A stretch of 64,000 nucleotides of DNA, from NCBI GenBank assembly GCA_006503475.1, contig RSEH01000134.1, positions 1-64,000 on the forward strand, read 5' to 3'. Source of the DNA: Stentor roeselii (Eukaryota; Ciliophora; Heterotrichea; Heterotrichida; Stentoridae). Position 1 is the first letter of the stretch, and every line of letters begins with the position of its first letter. Shown here one piece after another: positions 48,197 through 58,800 of the stretch. The position numbers were made by a program, and so were the translations under genes. The notes below the pieces were generated by a model. The model saw only the letters and a list, made by a program, of their open reading frames with translations. It did not search any database and had not been told where the DNA came from.

Positions 48197-49350
48197 TTAA
48201 TTTCTGTGGTTTCGAAAGGCACATCCTTTGAGCATAACGAAAGTAGAAGTCGCATCATTTGATGTATTAGCCTTATTCCTTCTTTTAAGTCCAACTGAAA
48301 CAGATTCTTGAGTTTTATTCAGCTCTATAAATCTTTTTTTGAAGTCTTCCTTAATCATTCCTCGGCCAAAAGAAGTCAAAAAGATGCAAGTAGACAAATT
48401 GAGAAATTTATGTCTTTTACCAAAAAATATTATTTCAAAAATATCTCCTGGTTCTGAAAAAGTATTCCTACCAACCAAAGTCTCAGGAGTTTTACACTCA
48501 AATGATTCTTTCCAGGTTTTACAAGGAACTCTCCAAAACAAATGACAGAGTTCATGTAAAAGTATATAAAAAGTTGCTCCTTTATCTAAATCTGATGAAC
48601 CTGTTTCAAATTTAATCAAATAAATCTTCCTATCGTAAGTCGTTAAGCCATCAATATTGTAGCTAGTAAAAGAGCTTCTATCAACTATAACAATATTATT
48701 TAAAATTTGATCAATGATTTGCTCAAAAGGTTCTGAAGTATCTCTTGATCTAAGAGATTCAAAATACTCAACAAACATTGAGTAACTAAATAGAAAGTTT
48801 TTAAATTCTTCTACATAAGAATTAAAGGAACTTATGAGAGATGCTCTAGTTGAATATATGGAAAATTCTGATGGAATGTTTTCTATATACTTGAACTGTG
48901 AAAATAGTAAAAGCGCTGAGATGTTGAAGGAGAGTAATTCTTGAGAGCAAATTACTCTTCTAAGTATTTTAACAAAACTCGCTTCAGTCAATAAAGCAAA
49001 ATTTTTTATGATCGTTTTGAAGTGCACCCTTTGAGATATAAAATTTTGCAAAAAGTTTAAAAGAAGTGCTGCTAGAGCTTCTTCTATTTCGATAGGGTCT
49101 TTCAAACTTCTTTTCCAAAAAGACTCGCTCAAACTTCCCAATTCTGGATTCAATATATCTAAAACTTTTGTAATCTTTTCAGCTATTAGAACTCCAAGGT
49201 CATCGATACTAATCTCATAGAAATTTACCATAATTTGAGTAAAAACTTCTTCATCAATCATTTCAGCAGCCCACATCACTTTAGAATCTACTAATCGCAA
49301 GCTAGAAGACTTTTTAAGATTCCACCAGGTAATCATTAATAATAAAGAGG
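48095..49350. repeat. Right arm of the 1.25-kb inverted duplication
   Basis: Counterpart of 15600-16865 in opposite orientation. Similarity includes the coding region, about 15-20 nt before the start codon and about 100 nt after the stop. Confidence 0.75.
48197..49336 (-). CDS. Zincin-like protein with HExxH motif, intact copy
   Basis: 379 codons from ATG (49336-49334) to TAA. Mostly helical, with HELCH at about residue 267 inside a hydrophobic helix (FYILLHELCHLFWRV), the metallopeptidase signature. A downstream acidic segment (FSEPGDIFE) could provide the third zinc ligand. There is no signal peptide or membrane helix and no recognised family, so substrate and location are unknown. A near-identical copy in inverted orientation at 15614-16753 is stopped early. 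Being intact, and with most differences between the copies conservative, suggests this copy is under selection. Confidence 0.72.
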   Translation of the reverse strand: MITWWNLKKSSSLRLVDSKVMWAAEMIDEEVFTQIMVNFYEISIDDLGVLIAEKITKVLDILNPELGSLSESFWKRSLKDPIEIEEALAALLLNFLQNFISQRVHFKTIIKNFALLTEASFVKILRRVICSQELLSFNISALLLFSQFKYIENIPSEFSIYSTRASLISSFNSYVEEFKNFLFSYSMFVEYFESLRSRDTSEPFEQIIDQILNNIVIVDRSSFTSYNIDGLTTYDRKIYLIKFETGSSDLDKGATFYILLHELCHLFWRVPCKTWKESFECKTPETLVGRNTFSEPGDIFEIIFFGKRHKFLNLSTCIFLTSFGRGMIKEDFKKRFIELNKTQESVSVGLKRRNKANTSNDATSTFVMLKGCAFRNHRN

Positions 49351-50083
49351 TATAGAAAGTCCAATTAACCAGATATCGCTATTCAAGTCTTGATATGAAA
49401 TAACTGGATATGGTTTCGGAATCAGCAAATACTAAATTTTTACTGCATCATCGCAACCACCAGTTAATAAAAAAATATACTAAGCTTAATGATATTATTT
49501 TTCAGTTACAATTGCAGTCTAATTAAATAATCTAAGCTTAGATATTCCACTCTTATGAGCACTGATAAAAACTTACTCCTTATCTTTTTGCCATACTTTT
49601 AACATTCTATTAGCGAAAGCACTGACAAAACCTCTTCCCAAAACAAGGCAGCAGTGACTTGAAGTATTGAATGATAACTTTTCCACGTAATTATTTGGTT
49701 TTAATCATTATTTTTTCATCTTACTGATGTCGAAAAGGCATATTGAACCAACTTCTGAAGTTTACAAAATTTTTTCTCAAAATTTTTCTCGATCTGAAAG
49801 GGCCTCGATACCCTGATCACCTCCATACTAAAACCAACCCTAATTAAAATCAACCTACCATCATAAATCCCATCCAAAATCATTAACACAATGATATTCC
49901 TAAAATCGCTTTTTCGGTTACACCCTGATCCACAATTCAATATCTCAAAAACATTAAAATTTCCAATTCCACCAAAAACCCCTCTTCACATCCCACCTAA
50001 TTCAAAGCGATTCCAAAAAAACCCAAAACTTTTCTCAAACACAAAAAGGTTCAAAATCCTTCCAAAAAACCTGAAATTTCCAG
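49351..50083. other. Divergent spacer with promoters of the zincin-like and WD40-channel genes
   Basis: About 730 bases without a gene. The left part is mixed AT-rich. From about 49790 the plus strand is C/A-rich and G-poor up to the channel gene. No motif recognised. Confidence 0.45.
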
Positions 50084-53000
50084 ATGCTGACTAAAATCTA
50101 TCCCAAATCTCCAACCCTCTTCTACTCCAATAATAAAACGATGGCGAAAATCTTGATAGCCCAAGACGAGATAGAGATGAAGCCTGTGAACCCACTGACA
50201 GCAACATCCCCAAAAGGATCATACCAAGTGCAACCCTTGCTAAACAACATGTTTCCATCAATCCACGAAGAGATGCGATCCTTGAAGCAATGTTTCTTAG
50301 AAGGCAACCCAGTCCAAATCGTGACTCCCTTCGAAGGGACGGCTTTGGCTTTGACAAAAGACGGTTCTCACTACATCTTCTCCAGCAAGCAAAGCCGTAT
50401 AGCAGTATGCGACGCGAATAACCGGAGACTAGTCCTGGACAAGCAAGTGAAAGAAAAAGAGATCTGGACATTAGCCGTCTGTAAAAATGACTCAGTGGTT
50501 TTAATAGCAGGGACTTCAGGCCTGATCCGAAAGCTTTCATATCCTTCACTGAAGGAAATCGATACCCTTTCAGGACATGTTGGCGAAATTAACTACGTCC
50601 TTGTTTCACATGACGAGCAGTGGGTCTTTTCTTGTGGAGACGATATGACTGTCCGAAAATGGCCTTTGAATGAAACGAGTCCCAGTAGTCAAGTCTTGTA
50701 CAATCACAATGGAATCGTTTATGGAATGGGAATTTCTAATGACTCTTCTTTAATCGCCACTACTGGAGGTGAAGGGGTTTGTATTGTTTACCGAAACTCT
50801 GGAGATTTGACTGAAACTGGAACTATTCTCAGTAGATTAATGCCTGAAAATGGCGGGAATATTTTATGGATCTGCAGGTTTTCCCCTGATACTTCACTTC
50901 TCGCTGTTGGGAGTCAGGACTCGAATACTTATCTTTACAGCACTAGTGACTGGAACTTGTTAAGGAAACTTTCAGGGCATAGTGAAAGAGTGAGATGTAT
51001 GAACTTCTCACATTCTGGGCATATTCTTATCACTGGCAGCATCGACAGTACCATCATTGTCTGGGATATGAAGGGAAATAAAGACCATATTCAAATTAAG
51101 CTTCATGAAGGGTGGGTCAGAGCGACAATCATCAGTGAAAGCGACTTGTTCTGCACGTCTTTCGGAGATGATAAAAAAATCATTCGATGGAAGATCCCGA
51201 CGTTTGATAGAATGATTGCGTTAAGATCAGACGACTCTGTCATTTTACGCATTTGGGTTAGTAAAGACTCAGGAAAAGTCTTCGCTCTAGGCGATAACTA
51301 CTCAATTAGAGTATGGGATGTCTCAACAGGTTTTCAAGAAAAGTCATTTATGATCAACATTCCAAACATCTTGAATTATGCAGTTTCAGGAGACACTTTA
51401 AATCTTTACATTTTCAGTCAAGATAAAACTGAAGACGACGACGAGACCTCGAACATCATTGCAAGTCTTATTAACATAGAAACTGAAAGAATAACAAAGC
51501 AAATCACTTTAAAGTTCTTTGAACTTTGCTCGTCTTACTCAACTCCTGATAATCAATACGTGATAATTGGAACGAAATACACTGTCGACATCTACGACTC
51601 TAACTTCGAACTTCTTCACAACTTCCGAAACCATTCTTCTAAAGTCATATCAATCTTCGCAACTTTAGACAGTCGTTACTTGTTCACAGCTTCTTCTGAT
51701 GGAGAACTGATCATGTCTGAAATAAAAGCAGAGGCTCAAGTTGGAACATCGAGGAAAAACCTATCTGAAAGTAAAATGGTGAAAAGATTATTAAGAGAAA
51801 ACCCGGATCATCCAGTTCAGTTGATGAGAGTTTCAGCAAATGGAGAACTTTTGATTGCTGTTCATGCACTTTTCTTTGATATTTTCAGTATCACGAAGCA
51901 GTCAAAGATAATCACTATAACTGAAGCTGGGATTAAAAACGTGACTTTCAATGAAGACAGTACGAAAGCTTTATTCTTTGAAAGAAACTCGTTGACTGTG
52001 TTTAACATGGACAACTTTAGTATGTATTTTCGGCAAGTCTTTATAACGCCTACAAGTCACATCACTTTTGCACCTAATAAGAAATTCTGGGTGGTTTATC
52101 GAGGAAGCTCTTCTCGAATCGTTCCAAGTCATTTGAACATTGAAACATTTGACACTATTGGAAAGCGAGGTGAAGAGTCCACTTTCCGTAAGTACATCAC
52201 AGATATTATTAAAGATAAAGAGCCGAAACATAATAAAAACTTTGATAAATGGATCATAATGCCGAATGGAATGAATACGACTCACTTTTATGCTTATTTC
52301 AACTTGCCGACTTACCTTCAAAAGGCTTTAGAAGAAGGGGCTCCATTTTACCCTTCGAAGTCAGGACATACTCCTTTATCCATCGCTTTAGAGCTGAAGT
52401 ACCTTAGCTGTGTCCGAGCTGTTATCAAAGGATTGACCCAGTCAATGAAAACCAACCCTTTAACCCTTTTTTACTTCGACCGGTCATTGACCCAACTGAA
52501 CGATTTAGGGTATTCAGGCCTTCACCGTATTTACGATTACATGTTTGCTAGAAGTGTCAACAGGTCCCTTCCCAAGTTCAGTACTGATAAACCTTCACAG
52601 ATCTACATTGAAAACACGAACCTTATTCCAAGTAAAACTGACTTCATGCCTAGTGAAAGCTACTCTAATGATGGATATGCTATTATCTTTAAACAGTCTT
52701 ATTGCAAATTTCCTTTAGTTCCTGGAAGTGAAGAGTCTTTGGAGTTCATTAGAAGTCTCATTGAGTGCACTAATAATAAAATTTATGATACTGAAATTAT
52801 TAAACTACTTCTGGAAGAGAAATGGAAAAGATCTCAGTGGATCATGTTTATCATTGCTGGGGTTTTCTTGAGCTTTTCTATTTTACTTGCTGTTCACACT
52901 GTGAGGGACAGGAATGACAAGACTTTTATCATCGGTCCTTTGGTTATTGAATGTTTGTTGATTTTATATGAGTTTGTTCAGCTTTATATCAATAAGTTGG

Positions 53001-53752
53001 AGTATTTTAAAGATATTTGGAACTGGGTGGATCTGGGAAAAACTGCCTTGTTTTTAGCTTATTTCGTAATGGTTCAGATGGATAATCGAGAAAATAACTC
53101 TTTGCTGGCGATTGTTTTGTTTATTACCTTGCTTCGAGGTATCACTTTTTTCCGACTTTTCACTGAGACTAGAAAATATATTAACTTGCTGTATGAGGTC
53201 GTTTTTGACTTGATACCTTTCTTGATCATTTTTTATTACTCAGCTGTTGGGTTTTCAATGATTTTCTTGTCGTTAGGACGTGAAAGAGAAACTGATTTCT
53301 TCCAGTATGTTACTTGGGGATATCCAACTGACTTGGGTAACTATGATACTTCTAATTTTGATAAAGCTGAATGGCTTACTTACTTTTTGGTTACTTTGCT
53401 GATTTCTATTGTTATGCTCAGTCTTGTCGTTTCTATCTTGTCTGATACTTATGGACGGGTAAGTTCTCATGCCCAGGTAGCCGACAGCCAAGCCTTAGCC
53501 CAGATGATCTACGAATGCGAGCTTCTCTTTTTCTGGAACCGTAAAAGCCCAGAATCAAGATTCGTGTTTATCTGCACCGAACAAGAAGACCCAACCTTAG
53601 AAAAAGTCGACGTGAAAGAAAAAGTCGGTAAACTAAAAAATCTTGTCACGATCCTTGCGAAAAAAATCAACAACAACAGACGAATGATGAGAAAAGTCAA
53701 GGCGGAGTTCGTGGAAGACTCAGAGAAGATAATATCAAGCCTTGAGATTTAG
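50084..53752 (+). CDS. WD40-repeat / TRP-type cation channel fusion protein
   Basis: 1222 codons from ATG (50084) to TAG; a second in-frame ATG at 50141 (MAKILIAQDEIEM) is an equally plausible start. Residues about 70-650 form WD40 propellers, with clear repeats such as LSGHVGEINYVLVSHDEQWVF, HSGHILITGSIDSTIIVWDM and FALGDNYSIRVWDVST. A short ankyrin-like stretch (GHTPLSIALELKYLSCVRAV) precedes six membrane helices between about 919 and 1120 with TRP-like order: paired S1-S2, an S4 lacking a regular Arg ladder (LLRGITFFRLFTETRKYI), a pore region near ETDFFQYVTWGY, and S6 continuing into ILSDTYGRV. Cytosolic propellers on a TRP-like pore suggest a sensor or scaffold-gated cation channel. It converges on the next gene with 12 nt between stops. 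Confidence 0.85.
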   Translation: MLTKIYPKSPTLFYSNNKTMAKILIAQDEIEMKPVNPLTATSPKGSYQVQPLLNNMFPSIHEEMRSLKQCFLEGNPVQIVTPFEGTALALTKDGSHYIFSSKQSRIAVCDANNRRLVLDKQVKEKEIWTLAVCKNDSVVLIAGTSGLIRKLSYPSLKEIDTLSGHVGEINYVLVSHDEQWVFSCGDDMTVRKWPLNETSPSSQVLYNHNGIVYGMGISNDSSLIATTGGEGVCIVYRNSGDLTETGTILSRLMPENGGNILWICRFSPDTSLLAVGSQDSNTYLYSTSDWNLLRKLSGHSERVRCMNFSHSGHILITGSIDSTIIVWDMKGNKDHIQIKLHEGWVRATIISESDLFCTSFGDDKKIIRWKIPTFDRMIALRSDDSVILRIWVSKDSGKVFALGDNYSIRVWDVSTGFQEKSFMINIPNILNYAVSGDTLNLYIFSQDKTEDDDETSNIIASLINIETERITKQITLKFFELCSSYSTPDNQYVIIGTKYTVDIYDSNFELLHNFRNHSSKVISIFATLDSRYLFTASSDGELIMSEIKAEAQVGTSRKNLSESKMVKRLLRENPDHPVQLMRVSANGELLIAVHALFFDIFSITKQSKIITITEAGIKNVTFNEDSTKALFFERNSLTVFNMDNFSMYFRQVFITPTSHITFAPNKKFWVVYRGSSSRIVPSHLNIETFDTIGKRGEESTFRKYITDIIKDKEPKHNKNFDKWIIMPNGMNTTHFYAYFNLPTYLQKALEEGAPFYPSKSGHTPLSIALELKYLSCVRAVIKGLTQSMKTNPLTLFYFDRSLTQLNDLGYSGLHRIYDYMFARSVNRSLPKFSTDKPSQIYIENTNLIPSKTDFMPSESYSNDGYAIIFKQSYCKFPLVPGSEESLEFIRSLIECTNNKIYDTEIIKLLLEEKWKRSQWIMFIIAGVFLSFSILLAVHTVRDRNDKTFIIGPLVIECLLILYEFVQLYINKLEYFKDIWNWVDLGKTALFLAYFVMVQMDNRENNSLLAIVLFITLLRGITFFRLFTETRKYINLLYEVVFDLIPFLIIFYYSAVGFSMIFLSLGRERETDFFQYVTWGYPTDLGNYDTSNFDKAEWLTYFLVTLLISIVMLSLVVSILSDTYGRVSSHAQVADSQALAQMIYECELLFFWNRKSPESRFVFICTEQEDPTLEKVDVKEKVGKLKNLVTILAKKINNNRRMMRKVKAEFVEDSEKIISSLEI

Positions 53753-53764
53753 TAGTTTATCAAA

Positions 53765-55819
53765 TTACTCAGAAAACTTATAAAAAATCTTACTTCTGCT
53801 GTTTTCAAACTCTTTCATCGCATTGCTGGTTATTTTTAAATCAGCATAATCATCTTCTTTAACCCGCTTCGGACTTGCCTGGCCCCTGAGTCTAAGATTT
53901 TCTTGTCCTAACTCTGAAAGTCGATCGACAAGCCAATCATTATCATTTGCCAATTTATTCACAATGCTCGAAATAAAATCAACTTCATTAAAAAGTTGAG
54001 AAAAATCATCAGAAGGTTCATCTTTCCAGTCTTCCAAGTCCTCATCTCTTGAAAACCTTTCACAGATCTTATGAACTGAGTCCTGTAACTTCGCAATCAA
54101 ATGTTTCGAAGGGGTTTCATTGTTACCTGAACAGAGAAGTTTCAGGTCTGAATTTTGCTCTTTATAGTCAAGGCACTGGTTTTTATACAAAAGCAGCTCT
54201 TCTTTGATGTCACTGATTTTTGACTTGCTTAGCGCGAGTTCTTCTTTTAACTTCGAGTTTTGAACTCGCAGGTCCTGAGTTTCTTTCTGGTCTATCGACC
54301 GGGACTTGAAAAAAGCGAGTTCGTCTTTCATTTCTTTCGACCTTGTCTTGAGTTCCTGGATTTCTTTCGTGTCTTGAGTTTTTGACTTGTAAAAGTTCAG
54401 CTCGTCTTTGAGTTCTGAATTTTTTATTTTCAGGTCTTGGAAGTCTTTAGGGTCGATAAGGCGAGTTTTGTAAAAATTCACTTCTTCTTTCATTTCTGCA
54501 CATTTTTGACGTAAGTCTTGAAGGTCTTTAAGATCGTTTTTAGATCTTGTTAACTCGTCTTTGAGTTCTTTGAATTCTATTTTGGATCGGGTGAGGTCTT
54601 CTTTAAGTTCTTTGTTTCTAATGCGGAGTTCTTGGGCTTCTCGTGTTTCAAGAGACTTTAACTTGTTTTCTTGGTCCCTGTTGTATTTGTAAGACGAGAG
54701 CTCTTCTTGTAAGAACTTGATTTTTTCAAAGGCTTCTTCAAGTTCGTTTTCTTTTGAGTCCAGGAGACGTTTAAGTTCTGTTTGAGACTCAAGTCTGAAG
54801 TTTTCTTCTTTGGCTTTCTCCCTGACCAGCTTTTCATTCAAAGCCAGTTCTTTTTTAAGGTCCATGTTTTTTCCTTCAGTTTCTCTGATTTTTTCAGTCA
54901 TTTTCTCGAGTTTTTCAGTCATTCTCTCGAAATTTTCAGTCATTTTCTCGATTTTCTGGTCTTTTTTTTCAAGTTCACCTGAAATTTCACTGATCTGAGA
55001 TTCAAGTTTTCCGATGACCTCTAAAAGTTGTGAGTTGTTTTTTTCTATTTCCAAAGAATTCTTACGGAAGTGACTTTGCATCATTTTCTTTTCATTTGCG
55101 AGTTTTTCTTCATTCATTTCTTTGAGTTTCTCGATTTGTTCACTGTAATCATGACAAGTTTCCAATAATTCCTGAAGTCGACTCTGACATTCATCTCTTT
55201 CATCTTTTCCCTTCAAAATGATGCTATCAACATGATTTTCAAGATTTTTCAAGTTTTTTTCATAAATCGCGCACTTTTCTTCAACACTCAAGAGAATCGA
55301 ATGAAGATTCTTTTGAACGATGCTGAATTCTTTTGAATAATTTTCTAAAACTTTCGCTTCTTTCAAGTCCATTTCTTTGAACTTGCCCAAGTCTTTATAG
55401 TAGATCTGTTCCAAGTCATTTGTTTTGAAAGTCTTGCAAGACGTTGGAATTGAACTGTCCAGGACCATTTCTAGGCTTTGACTAAGTTTTTCATAACCTT
55501 CGAACATCTCCTGAATGAATCGAGAGTACTTGAAAGTGGTTTCATGACTGCATGAAAGTCGTTCAATGTACTCATAAGGCGCGATTTCCTGGTTTTCTGG
55601 CTTCGGCTTCAAAGGCGGTCTTGATTTGAGTTCGCTTTGAATGCGCCAGACCTTTGAAGAACTCTGAGCAAGTCCAAGTCTTTTAAAGACCTTTTCTCGG
55701 GTGAGTTCGTATTTTAAAGCTTGTTCATAGGACAAGGAGGCTGCGACGAGGAGTTCTGAATAGTTTTTACCTTCAGCAGTTTCGAGTAAATATAAAAAGG
55801 CTTCAACGTCCGTTGACAT
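53765..55819 (-). CDS. Coiled-coil protein with internal ~28-residue repeats
   Basis: 684 codons from ATG to TAA. Residues 1-100 are mixed helical; about 150-590 are coiled coil. A unit of about 28 residues recurs five to six times in the second half, recognisable by NSELKDELNFYKSK, SKEMKDELAFFKSR, NSKLKEELALSKSK and similar, separated by Asp/Gln-rich turns. A helical C-terminal module (residues 590-650) precedes a basic tail. A structural role is likely; no orthologue recognised. It starts 20 nt after the dynein gene's stop on the same strand and ends 12 nt from the convergent channel gene. Confidence 0.82.
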   Translation of the reverse strand: MSTDVEAFLYLLETAEGKNYSELLVAASLSYEQALKYELTREKVFKRLGLAQSSSKVWRIQSELKSRPPLKPKPENQEIAPYEYIERLSCSHETTFKYSRFIQEMFEGYEKLSQSLEMVLDSSIPTSCKTFKTNDLEQIYYKDLGKFKEMDLKEAKVLENYSKEFSIVQKNLHSILLSVEEKCAIYEKNLKNLENHVDSIILKGKDERDECQSRLQELLETCHDYSEQIEKLKEMNEEKLANEKKMMQSHFRKNSLEIEKNNSQLLEVIGKLESQISEISGELEKKDQKIEKMTENFERMTEKLEKMTEKIRETEGKNMDLKKELALNEKLVREKAKEENFRLESQTELKRLLDSKENELEEAFEKIKFLQEELSSYKYNRDQENKLKSLETREAQELRIRNKELKEDLTRSKIEFKELKDELTRSKNDLKDLQDLRQKCAEMKEEVNFYKTRLIDPKDFQDLKIKNSELKDELNFYKSKTQDTKEIQELKTRSKEMKDELAFFKSRSIDQKETQDLRVQNSKLKEELALSKSKISDIKEELLLYKNQCLDYKEQNSDLKLLCSGNNETPSKHLIAKLQDSVHKICERFSRDEDLEDWKDEPSDDFSQLFNEVDFISSIVNKLANDNDWLVDRLSELGQENLRLRGQASPKRVKEDDYADLKITSNAMKEFENSRSKIFYKFSE

Positions 55820-55839
55820 TAAAATTTAAAAGGAATTAA

Positions 55840-58800
55840 TTAGAAGTTTTTGAGTTCTGAATTTTCAATAAAAACACTGGAAACCTGCTCTTTTTCAATG
55901 ATTTCTTCCTTCAGCACCTTTTCAAGCAAGATGTTACTCCAGACGTCTTCATAGCTTTCTAAGTCTTCAGTGTTTTGGAAGGACATGTAGAACCTAATGG
56001 ACTCCTTTGATAAGAAGTGGTCAGGGATCTCATAGTGCTTCAGGCCTTGCACGTCAAGAAAGAGTCGAAAGGTGTTGCTGATTTTCAGTTTTTCACGCAA
56101 ATCATGCAGGGTATCAACAGTTTTTTTCCAGAAACTTGGGAATTTCGAAGTAGAAACTAACACCCAGGTCCCTTCTTCAGCGCATTTTTGAATAAGTTCT
56201 AAAGTTTCAATAGTCTCTGACTTGGAATTTTCATCGAGTTCTGGGTCAGTCCTTATCACTTCAAGACCGACTCCGTAGTAGTTCGCCAAGGAACAAATAA
56301 TGTTCACGATGTTGATGCCAGGCCAAGAGTGAAGAACTATCGGAATCGACCAACTGGCACATTTGATGAAGTGGTTTAACTTGAAGTAGTCTTCTTGGTA
56401 CTCGTAAATCGAGTTCAACTGCTCGAATATAAACTGTCGAAGTAAAGCTTTCAATGTCGAGTCCGGGTAATGCGCCGCTATCAGAATTTTCGCGAAGATT
56501 GGAAGGGTCTTGAATTGTGGACCAAGTAAAATCGCTTTAAAAACGTTGCCGATTTCAAGTTTGCTGTAGTTGTAAGCTCCTAGTTTACTTGATATTTCAT
56601 TTAAACACTCGTCAGTATCTGGAAACCAAGTAAGCAGCAGCTCTTGAAGTGCTCTGAAGTTGTCTTCAAAGTTTCCTTCCACTGGAGGCCTGTCAAAAGA
56701 ACTCATCCAAGTGCAGACTTCTGGATCTTGCATGAAAAGCTGTCCGAAAACGTCGAAGTTATCAAGAGTAATCGTTTCTCTCATCACTCCGATGTTTAAA
56801 GCGAAAACCAGTGCGAGAAGAGCGAGATTTTCTTGAGGAACTCCACTTTTAATGACATTCCAGATACTTGGCAGGAGTTCTCGACTGTAAAATTCTTCAT
56901 CAACAGTGACAGGTTTTCCTTCAGCGTCACTTCTGTTCAGGTTTACGTCTCTGAAGGTCTTCGAGCTGATCATTGCGACGATTCTCAAGAAGCTGGTCCA
57001 GGAATAAGTCACGTCTCCGATGAGCCGTCCTATTTGTTTGAGTGAAATATAAAGCAAATAGATAACATAACTGAAAGTGCTTAGAGACTGGTTCTCCACC
57101 ATCAAAGTTTCTAACATTTCTTTAGATTCTTCGAAGATCTCTTTTGATTGGTTAGTGACTTTGATTATTTCTAGAAGATCGATGAAGTTATCGTAACTTT
57201 GAAGAGAGTCCATGTCTAGTTGGGTTAATTCTAGTCTTTTTCTCATACTCACGTCTTTGAAGTCTTTTTTGGTTTTGTTGAAATTTTCCTTTACTTTTAA
57301 GAGCTTTTCTGACATCTCTGGAAGAAGATGGACTATTAAAGTTTCTTTTATTTGGTTAAGAGCTTTGTCTTCTCCTATTGAGTTGTTGTACATGAAAATA
57401 CTGGAGGACCAGAAGTAACAGGATAAGTTTAATGGAAAACGTGAGTTGAAAATGCAGATGTCTTTGAATTTCGTTGGATTTGAAGTGAATTTCAAGTTGT
57501 TTTCCCATAAATGGCTTAAAACTGGAGAGTCACTTGTAAGACCTGCTCCGATTTTCCACCCTTGAAGGTCAGTTTCAGGAAAAGCATCAGAAAAGTCTTC
57601 TAAAAATACTTGAGCTTCATGTTGCAGGGCGGATTCGACGATACTTGAAGTGTTGTAAAGAGAGCATAGGACGTGAATTGTTTTTTCTTTGGAGTAGTTT
57701 TTTGAGATTAGGTCTTGAAGTTCGTGATTCTCATCAATAAAAATTGAGACATTTTTGGTGAAGTAATGAGCGAAAATTCCTTCATAAGCATCAAGTTCTT
57801 CCATGTTGCCAGCTGTGACTTTGCCGATTAAAAGCGCTTTGAGAATCTTCCTCATGGCGATTTTATGTGAATTCAGATACTGGTCCTGCCACGCCTCATC
57901 AGTTGGAATTTCATTGGTTTCTAAAATATTACTTAACGCTCCACGCACCTCAGCCCTTTGCGCGACGTTAAGCACTCCAAGGTAAGCCAAGTTACATGCT
58001 AAAATATAAGAATCTCCAATCAAGTTCTTCTCCAATTTTTCAATTCCATTCAACTTCTCCTGTAAAGCCTGGTTAAGATCATTAACAGCAGTGATTAAAT
58101 TTTCAGTTCGAATATGTGTAATTTCGCTAGTCTTCAAAGGTTGCTTTCTTTTTTGCAGTTCAGAACTGAATCTCCGTTCTTGGTCAAGATATTGTTTCAG
58201 TTCTCTTTCCACATCCAAAATATACTTCTGCGCATAGGTGATCGAAACATTGTTATTTATGATCTCATTTTTAAGTTCTTCAATTTTCGCACTTTTCGGT
58301 GCGAGCATCTTGTTAATTTCAATTCGTTCCACAAGGGCAGTCAGATAATCATAAATCGCTAAAACAGCTGAATCTTCAAATCGACTTCGAGGTGTTTTTC
58401 CCATGTACTTGACGAGATCTTCACGAAACTTCGCAGTATGTGCAAGACTTTCTCGTGTTTTAAGCAAGTCGATGAATCCTTCATTGTCCCTCAAAGCTTC
58501 TTCTAAGGAAAAACTGCTGTCAAGTCCTGTGACCGCCAAGAGAAAATAAAGGACTTTGTTGATGTCTGCATCGTTTTTCTCTGATAATGCGACGATTTTT
58601 TCAGGTTCGTTAAGAGCTGTGATGAGGTTCGACATGGTTTCTTGGAGTTTCATTGTTTTGTTGGAAAGCATGAATTCATTTTCTTTTTGCATGATTTCTA
58701 ATTCTTCTTGAAGTTTTGAGTTGATTTTTTCTTTTTCTTCGATGAGAGTGTTTTTCATTTGCTGGTTTTTACGGATTTTCTCGATTTGAGTCTTGATTGA

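Noticed and set aside
53460-53500. Possible 18-nt intron GTAAGTTCTCATGCCCAG in the channel gene
   Set aside because: It has a perfect-looking donor and acceptor, but heterotrich introns are 15-16 nt, the frame is open across it, and the encoded residues (RVSSHAQVADSQ) fit the helix after S6 of such channels.
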